This document shows positions 15,321 to 19,717 of a DNA stretch of 19,717 nucleotides, one piece after another. The notes under the pieces were generated by a model. The model did not search any database and was not told where the DNA came from. It was given only the letters and a program-made list of their open reading frames with translations. The translations under genes were made by a program, and so were the position numbers. The DNA is from Chryseobacterium gleum (lineage in GTDB: Bacteria; Bacteroidota; Bacteroidia; Flavobacteriales_C; GCA-002722245), in the NCBI GenBank assembly GCA_945903925.1, contig CAMDPJ010000014.1, positions 1-19,717 on the forward strand, in the 5' to 3' direction. How positions within the stretch are numbered: the stretch's first letter is position 1; each line of letters begins with the position of its first letter.

Positions 15321-17510
15321 TTATTTTGCGTTTTTCTGCCTAGCAGCCATTACCTGGTTGGCTTCATTTATTTTACCTTGCTTCATTAACACTTGGTAAA
15401 GCAAATCGTAACCAGGGCCATATCTCGCGTCTACTGTATTCAATAAATTAATCAATACTTGCGAAGCATTGTCTAACTTATTCATTCGAACATAAGTTTG
15501 CGCTAATCCATAGTAAGCTTCGGGAGAATTGTCTTTTACATCTATGTATTGGTGATAAATTTTAACCGCTTCATCAAATTTGCCTAATTGCTGATACATG
15601 TTTCCTAAAGCACCATAAGCCACTTCATATTTATCATACACTTCTAACGATTTATACAACTGATTAATTCCCTCTTGCTGTTGCCCCGTATTAAACAATG
15701 AAATACCATATAAATAAAGTGCTTCAGCTCTATTAGGATATTGTGAAACATAATTACCTAAGTGCGTTTTAGCCTCTACAAAATTATTTTGTTGCAAGGC
15801 TTTATAGCCTAAAAAATCCTCCTTACTTCCTCTTTTTTCCACCGAACAAATAGGCACTCCGTCTACCGAAACAACATACAAAGCATCTTTACTTGGCCAT
15901 GATTTACTTTTCAATTCGTAGCTACTAATGTATCCTGCAAACACAATACAGTAATCCCAATCTTTCATCGAACGTTCGTAATATCTAGAGTAAACAAAAG
16001 TCACCATGGAGGTGTCTTTTTGAAAATAGTAATCCATCAATTCCTTTTTCGTATAGTGGCAAACCAATCTGCGTTCGCCTTTTTTAGGATGGTCTTTTTC
16101 GGCAATATATTTCGCCAACCATTCAGAAGCTTCTTGCACACTGTGCTGATAATAATCTGTTTCAAAATCACCTTCAGCTCCTTTTACTCCACCTTGAATT
16201 TCATTGTAATACACATATTCATAAGGATGATTGGCTAATGTATGCTTCACCGGATGAATGAATAAAAGCAAAAGCAACACTGAAACCAACAAACGAATAT
16301 TAGATTTTTTAAACTGATCTAAAACCACACTAAATCCGATACCAGCCAATACTGCAAAACTTGGGAAAACGAATAGCATGTGTCTCCAGCCACCATACAA
16401 CACCGAATGTTTGTAGGTAACATAGGCCAATGGAAAAGCGCAAGCAAAAAACATCATTAACAAAAAGAATTTCTTTGATTTATTGTAAGTAATGGTGAGC
16501 AAGAAAAACAGGAAACCAATAAATACCATCGCTGGTATAGTAAGAAACATTATTTTGTAAATGTATATCGTTGGCAATTCGTTACTCCAATAAGTTTCAC
16601 CATCAAATAACTGATGTAAACGAATGTTGATATTGGTCATTAAATCCAAAGCTTTTTTTGGATTTTCAAAAGGCGATTCTAAGGCGAAAGGCCAAATACT
16701 AATTCCAATAAAAAAACTAGCCCCGGCAATTAGAATTCCCACCCCAGCATACTTCAATAAATTGTTCATGCTTTCTTTTCCAAACAGTTGGCCTTTTGCA
16801 TTCATCAACCATGTAAGAAAGAAAAACAAGCCAGTGTGTGCTAAGAGCAACAACCCTCCAATTCTAATACTGATGGCAAAAGCAATTGATAAAGTTAGTG
16901 CAATGCTATTGAACCATTTAATTTTAGGATAATCTTGCAGCCAACGCACCAAGAAATAGAAAGTAGCTATATAAGCCGTAGCAAAAGGAATATCTTTTGG
17001 GTTGTTCCAGGCATGACCAATAAAAGAAGGCGTAAAGAAAACCAGCAAGGCAGTCCACACTGCAGCTCTATACCCCGATATTCGTGCCGCCAATAAACCC
17101 GAAAACAGGATTATCATCCATCCTAAAATCGCAATAAAGAAATGACGCACATGGTATATTTTCTCAACTCCGCACCATTTCATAATGGCGTAACTCACGG
17201 TGTCAAAAGATTGGCCGTAAGCATACAAAGGGTCTACTCCTATTGGTTTTAAACACTCTTTATTATCTCCATCGGTAGCAAAATAGTCGTAATTTTTTTT
17301 CGATTGGTTGTAATGCAACACTTCATCGGCCGAGGTTCCTGCGTCTAAAGCCAAAAAAGGCATAGCAACGAACAACCCCAACAAAATCAATACAAAAAGC
17401 AAACGATGGGTTAAGGGAGAAGTAATTTTATCAATGAATGATTTATCAGATTTCCATTCTTTAAGGGGCTCTAATAGAAAGAAATTCAACTTATTTTTTA
17501 ATACAGACAT
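15321..17510 (-). CDS. GT-C (family 39/ArnT-like) membrane glycosyltransferase fused to C-terminal TPRs
   Basis: 729 residues. About eleven TM segments lie between 36 and 420. After TM1 comes the acidic loop LALDAGTSADEV (Asp56, Asp62, Glu63), the position of the catalytic Asp/Glu in GT-C enzymes that use polyprenyl-phosphate sugars. Also typical of protein-mannosyltransferase and ArnT-like proteins are HAWNNPKDIPFATAY (166-180), WSNELPTIYIYKIMFLTIP (308-326) and LYGGWRHMLFVFPS (371-384). A soluble stretch at 420-560 is followed by TPR-like helices from about 565 to 725 (AEALYLYGISLFNTGQ, AYGALGNMYQQLGKFDEA, AYYGLAQTYVRMNKLDNA). The likely role is sugar transfer in the periplasm to protein or lipid, with the TPRs recruiting partners; donor and acceptor are unknown. 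It lies 65 bases after the small sigma partner, with a candidate promoter between, and upstream of the lipoprotein, which could be a substrate (speculative). Confidence 0.85.
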   Translation of the reverse strand: MSVLKNKLNFFLLEPLKEWKSDKSFIDKITSPLTHRLLFVLILLGLFVAMPFLALDAGTSADEVLHYNQSKKNYDYFATDGDNKECLKPIGVDPLYAYGQSFDTVSYAIMKWCGVEKIYHVRHFFIAILGWMIILFSGLLAARISGYRAAVWTALLVFFTPSFIGHAWNNPKDIPFATAYIATFYFLVRWLQDYPKIKWFNSIALTLSIAFAISIRIGGLLLLAHTGLFFFLTWLMNAKGQLFGKESMNNLLKYAGVGILIAGASFFIGISIWPFALESPFENPKKALDLMTNINIRLHQLFDGETYWSNELPTIYIYKIMFLTIPAMVFIGFLFFLLTITYNKSKKFFLLMMFFACAFPLAYVTYKHSVLYGGWRHMLFVFPSFAVLAGIGFSVVLDQFKKSNIRLLVSVLLLLLFIHPVKHTLANHPYEYVYYNEIQGGVKGAEGDFETDYYQHSVQEASEWLAKYIAEKDHPKKGERRLVCHYTKKELMDYYFQKDTSMVTFVYSRYYERSMKDWDYCIVFAGYISSYELKSKSWPSKDALYVVSVDGVPICSVEKRGSKEDFLGYKALQQNNFVEAKTHLGNYVSQYPNRAEALYLYGISLFNTGQQQEGINQLYKSLEVYDKYEVAYGALGNMYQQLGKFDEAVKIYHQYIDVKDNSPEAYYGLAQTYVRMNKLDNASQVLINLLNTVDARYGPGYDLLYQVLMKQGKINEANQVMAARQKNAK

Positions 17511-17538
17511 AGAGGCTCTTTGTTATTTAATAGTGTAG

Positions 17539-17546
17539 CAAAGATG
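17539..17546 (-). promoter_or_regulatory. Candidate -7 box of the GT-C-TPR gene
   Basis: On the minus strand CATCTTTG matches TAnnTTTG at 7 of 8 positions, with TTTT 19 bases upstream, and lies 28 bases before the ATG. If real, the glycosyltransferase can be transcribed without sigma factor B's operon. Confidence 0.35.
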
Positions 17547-17575
17547 CACAAAATTCTATGTTAAAAAAATTGAAT

Positions 17576-18088
17576 TTACTTCACCAAAGTAGTATCGGAA
17601 CGTTGGGTTTTTTGTGTAGACAAAACCTTTATTTTATTGCCTTTTTCATCCACTTCGTAGGTTTCAGAATAAGAACTCCGAGTGGTAATAATCATCGATT
17701 TTTCACCTGCACTTTCTTTGTACACTGGAATTTCAACTTTTGGCTCCGACTTGGCTTTCACTGCAGGTACTTCTATAACAACCGTTTTTGGAACTTCAAC
17801 CACCTTTACTACAGTATCTCTAATAATTTCTTTTTCAAGTTTTTTTGCAACAACAGGAGCTACTTGAGGCTTAATCACTTCTTTAACAGGCTGTTCTTTT
17901 TCTTGAGTAAAGAAAAATAAAAGCGATGCAATAGCCGATACGCCTATCGCTCCTACAGCTAAGGCAACAGCATTCTTTTTCACAAAAGATTCTTTCTTCG
18001 CCGTTTTAGAACGCAAAGGAGACTCCACCTTGAAATCCTTCAAAGCATCTTTAAAAACATCATCAATATTTATATTTCTTTCGCTCAT
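17576..18088 (-). CDS. Small single-pass partner of sigma factor B (anti-sigma-like)
   Basis: 170 residues. Residues 6-24 (INIDDVFKDALKDFKVESP) align with the start of the 521-residue partner of sigma factor A. A basic stretch (RSKTAKKESFVKK) and one TM segment (about 41-60) follow. The rest is a probably periplasmic tail rich in Val, Pro, Lys and Glu, with quasi-repeats (VVEVPKTVVIEVP, VEIPVY) and a Ser/Thr-rich end. There is no barrel. It overlaps the sigma gene by 26 bp, which indicates coupled translation and suggests it controls that sigma factor, with the cytoplasmic motif as the likely contact. No recognised zinc-binding anti-sigma motif is present. The assignment rests on gene position and on the shared N-terminal motif, not on a family I can name. 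Confidence 0.7.
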   Translation of the reverse strand: MSERNINIDDVFKDALKDFKVESPLRSKTAKKESFVKKNAVALAVGAIGVSAIASLLFFFTQEKEQPVKEVIKPQVAPVVAKKLEKEIIRDTVVKVVEVPKTVVIEVPAVKAKSEPKVEIPVYKESAGEKSMIITTRSSYSETYEVDEKGNKIKVLSTQKTQRSDTTLVK

Positions 18089-18632
18089 CTTTCAAGTAAT
18101 CTGTCAATTTATCTTTTAAATATCTTCTGGCTTTCAATAATTGAGAACGTGATGTGCCTTCAGATATATTTAACTTTTCGGCAATCGCTTTATGATCGAA
18201 ACCATCTATCACAAACATGTTAAAAACAGTTCTGTATCCTACAGGTAGCTTTTGTATCATACCCATCAACACAGCTGGGTCAATATCCATTTCCTCCTCT
18301 AGTACCACCTCAAAAACAGGGTCTTCGCGTTCCACCCACAATTCATTTTCTATCTTCAATACCTTCTTTTTGTCTTTCAAATAATGCAAACAATTGTTTA
18401 CCAAAATTCTTTTCATCCATCCTTCAAAAGAACCTTCTCCACTAAATGAATTTATTTTATCTAATATCTTAATGAAGCTATCGTGCAACACATCTTGCGC
18501 ATCGTCACGATCTTTTAGATATCGCAAACAAATCGCAAAGAATAGCGACGAGTAGCGAGAGTAAAGTAAATCCTTACTCTTCTCGTTTTGCTCTTTACAG
18601 CCCTTAAGTATGTCTTCCACTTCTACGTGCAT
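18063..18632 (-). CDS. ECF sigma factor B (sigma-70 family)
   Basis: 189 residues. Sigma-2 spans about 22-92 (LLYSRYSSLFFAICLRYLKDRDDAQDVL, DSFIKILDKI, FEGWMKRILVNNC). An acidic linker follows, then sigma-4 at about 121-172 (LPVGYRTVFNMFVIDGFDHKAIAEKL, GTSRSQLLKARRYL). It is paralogous to sigma factor A at 14247-14813, with 53 of the first 90 residues identical and no gap, and near identity across LPxGYRTVFNxxVIDGF. It is the first gene of a minus-strand series running through its small membrane partner to the GT-C-TPR protein and the lipoprotein. TATCTTAG ends five bases before the ATG, so the transcript may start at or next to the start codon. It is divergent from pheA. Confidence 0.94.
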   Translation of the reverse strand: MHVEVEDILKGCKEQNEKSKDLLYSRYSSLFFAICLRYLKDRDDAQDVLHDSFIKILDKINSFSGEGSFEGWMKRILVNNCLHYLKDKKKVLKIENELWVEREDPVFEVVLEEEMDIDPAVLMGMIQKLPVGYRTVFNMFVIDGFDHKAIAEKLNISEGTSRSQLLKARRYLKDKLTDYLKDERKKYKY

Positions 18633-18637
18633 TTGTT

Positions 18638-18645
18638 CTAAGATA
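18638..18645 (-). promoter_or_regulatory. Candidate -7 box of sigma factor B
   Basis: On the minus strand TATCTTAG matches TAnnTTTG at 7 of 8 positions and ends five bases before the ATG, which predicts a leaderless or nearly leaderless mRNA. No well-spaced TTTG is seen upstream. Confidence 0.4.
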
Positions 18646-18722
18646 AGAATTAGATGTTAAAAACGAATAACGTTGCCTGGCAATATGAACTTTTTTTAGG
18701 CGCGAACTTTAAACTCAATTAC

Positions 18723-18730
18723 TATCTTTG
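18723..18730 (+). promoter_or_regulatory. -7 box of pheA (leaderless type)
   Basis: TATCTTTG is a full match to TAnnTTTG and ends four bases before the ATG at 18735. With the box centred near -7, transcription would begin at about the A of the start codon. This also rules out the longer frame starting at 18654. Confidence 0.6.
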
Positions 18731-18734
18731 CCAC

Positions 18735-19571
18735 ATGACGAAATTGAGAATTGCTATACAAGGTATCACCGCTTCTTTTCACGAGGTGGCTGCGCTTAAA
18801 TATTTTGGAGAAAACATTCAGCCTGCTGAATGCATGTCGTTTCAAGAACTTTTTGAAGTACTTAAAAAAGACAAAGCCGATTATGCTGTTATGGCTATTG
18901 AAAATTCTATTGCAGGATCTATTTTGCAGAACTACACTTTGATGCTCGACTACCGTTTTCACGTAATTGGCGAAATTTCTTTGCCTATTGAACAATGCTT
19001 AATGGCTTTGCCAGGCACCAAAAAAGAAGATTTAAAACAAATTCAATCGCACCCTATGGCTTTGCGCCAGTGTGCCGAATATTTAATGCAATTTGAAAAT
19101 GCTTTGCTGGTTGATAAAGAAGATACTGCTGCCGTAGCAAAGCAAATTCACGATCACCAACTGGTGGGCATCGCTGCCGTGGCGAGTAAACGCGCAGCCA
19201 AAATTTTTCACTTAGAAGTATTGGCCGAAAACATTGAAACCAACAAAGAAAATTATACTCGTTTTTTAATTCTGTCGAAATCGCCTTCCAATAATCCTAA
19301 AAACAATAAGGCTACCATTTGTTTTCAAATTTCCGATCAGCCTGGAAGTTTAGCGAAAGTGCTGAACATCTTTCACGATAAAAATTTAAACTTAAGCAAA
19401 ATTCAATCCATGCCTTTAATAGGTAAATTGCATCACTATACTTTCCATGTTGATTTAACTTGGAAAAAAGCAGAAAATTTTAAAGATGCGCTTAATGCCA
19501 TCACCACTTTTGCTACCAACATCATTATATTGGGTGAATACGAAAAACAAGATTTTAACAATTTAGCATGA
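18735..19571 (+). CDS. pheA: Prephenate dehydratase with ACT domain
   Basis: 278 residues from ATG 18735. It converts prephenate to phenylpyruvate in phenylalanine synthesis. Catalytic-domain signatures are IQGITASFHEVAALKYFG (8-25), AIENSIAGSI (55-63) and NYTRFLIL, with the TRF motif at 175-177. An ACT regulatory domain runs from about 195 to 270, with QPGSLAKVL and LSKIQSMPLIG. The second phrase replaces the usual ESRP phenylalanine-binding motif with QSMP. There is no chorismate mutase domain, so it is monofunctional. The frame extends to an ATG at 18654, but that adds 27 residues of no family resemblance and overlaps the TATCTTTG promoter, so 18735 is chosen. Its TGA overlaps the ATG of the aminotransferase (ATGA), which indicates an operon. 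Bacteroidota commonly follow pheA with an aminotransferase, tyrA and a DAHP synthase/chorismate mutase. Confidence 0.94.
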   Translation: MTKLRIAIQGITASFHEVAALKYFGENIQPAECMSFQELFEVLKKDKADYAVMAIENSIAGSILQNYTLMLDYRFHVIGEISLPIEQCLMALPGTKKEDLKQIQSHPMALRQCAEYLMQFENALLVDKEDTAAVAKQIHDHQLVGIAAVASKRAAKIFHLEVLAENIETNKENYTRFLILSKSPSNNPKNNKATICFQISDQPGSLAKVLNIFHDKNLNLSKIQSMPLIGKLHHYTFHVDLTWKKAENFKDALNAITTFATNIIILGEYEKQDFNNLA

Positions 19572-19717
19572 TTATCAAAGAAGCCAAACGCCTAGGTAGC
19601 GTTGAAGAATATTACTTCTCAAAGAAACTGAAACAAATTGCGCAAGTGCGTAGCGAAGGAAAAAACATCATCAACTTAGGCATCGGGAGTCCCGATTTAC
19701 CTCCCTCTAAAGCCACC
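19568..19717 (+). CDS. N-terminus of a class I/II PLP aminotransferase (partial, runs off the right end)
   Basis: Fifty codons are open to the end of the window. The ATG shares ATGA with the pheA stop, a 4-nt overlap typical of coupled translation. The sequence reads MIIKEAKRLGSVEEYYFSKK, then INLGIGSPDLPPS, the N-terminal substrate-arm motif (GxPD) of fold-type I aminotransferases such as aspartate or aromatic aminotransferases. Placement after prephenate dehydratase suggests transamination of phenylpyruvate or 4-hydroxyphenylpyruvate, or of prephenate. Specificity cannot be judged from 50 residues, and the catalytic Lys lies beyond the window. Confidence 0.85.
   Translation, partial: MIIKEAKRLGSVEEYYFSKKLKQIAQVRSEGKNIINLGIGSPDLPPSKAT

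Noticed and set aside
17558..17920. Plus-strand 120-codon frame rich in Phe, Asn and His
   Set aside because: It is antisense to the sigma B partner. Its composition is what the complement of a Lys/Glu/Val-rich gene would give.
18654..18734. Upstream ATG extending pheA by 27 residues
   Set aside because: The added residues resemble no prephenate dehydratase N-terminus and cover the TATCTTTG promoter box.

Overview
The window comes from a member of the Bacteroidota (Bacteroidetes). The DNA is AT-rich. Two secreted proteins carry the C-terminal sorting tails of the type IX secretion system (T9SS). Several genes are preceded by the phylum's TAnnTTTG-type -7 box. Two genes in a row are ECF sigma factors whose downstream partners are Bacteroidota-style membrane proteins. 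Nothing identifies genus or family, and no rRNA, tRNA, IS element, CRISPR array or phage gene is visible. It looks like ordinary chromosome.

Layout from left to right. (1) Positions 1-280 hold the tail of an unrecognised plus-strand gene and its intrinsic terminator. (2) A very large minus-strand cell-surface protein (281-4867) has an N-terminal propeller-like region, about ten Ig-like repeats, two PKD-like domains and a T9SS type B tail. (3) bioB-bioF, the last steps of biotin synthesis, form a two-gene minus-strand operon with abutting reading frames. Its promoter is back-to-back with that of trmD (tRNA m1G37 methyltransferase, plus strand) in a 54-bp spacer. (4) On the minus strand follow an atypical LuxR/NarL-type regulator that starts with TTG and, upstream of it, a secreted GH18 chitinase with a T9SS type A tail. 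(5) A perfect 34-bp inverted repeat and a terminator separate the chitinase from a monomeric-type NADP isocitrate dehydrogenase.

(6) The most distinctive region is 12716-18632, all on the minus strand. In transcription order it holds ECF sigma factor B, a small single-pass partner, an 11-TM GT-C glycosyltransferase fused to TPRs, an acidic lipoprotein with a surface-export signal, a strong terminator, ECF sigma factor A, and a 521-residue partner that joins the same N-terminal motif to a periplasmic linker and an outer-membrane barrel-like domain. The two sigma factors are close paralogues. Their partners share a short N-terminal motif and overlap the sigma genes by 26 and 35 bp. This looks like a duplicated envelope-signalling module built around a surface-modification enzyme and a lipoprotein, but the functional link is inference.

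(7) On the plus strand, pheA (prephenate dehydratase), which appears to be leaderless, overlaps by 4 nt the start of a class I aminotransferase that runs off the window. This is the beginning of an aromatic amino-acid operon.

No gene-free stretch longer than 300 bases exists; the longest spacer (10083-10357) is filled by a promoter, the inverted repeat and a terminator.
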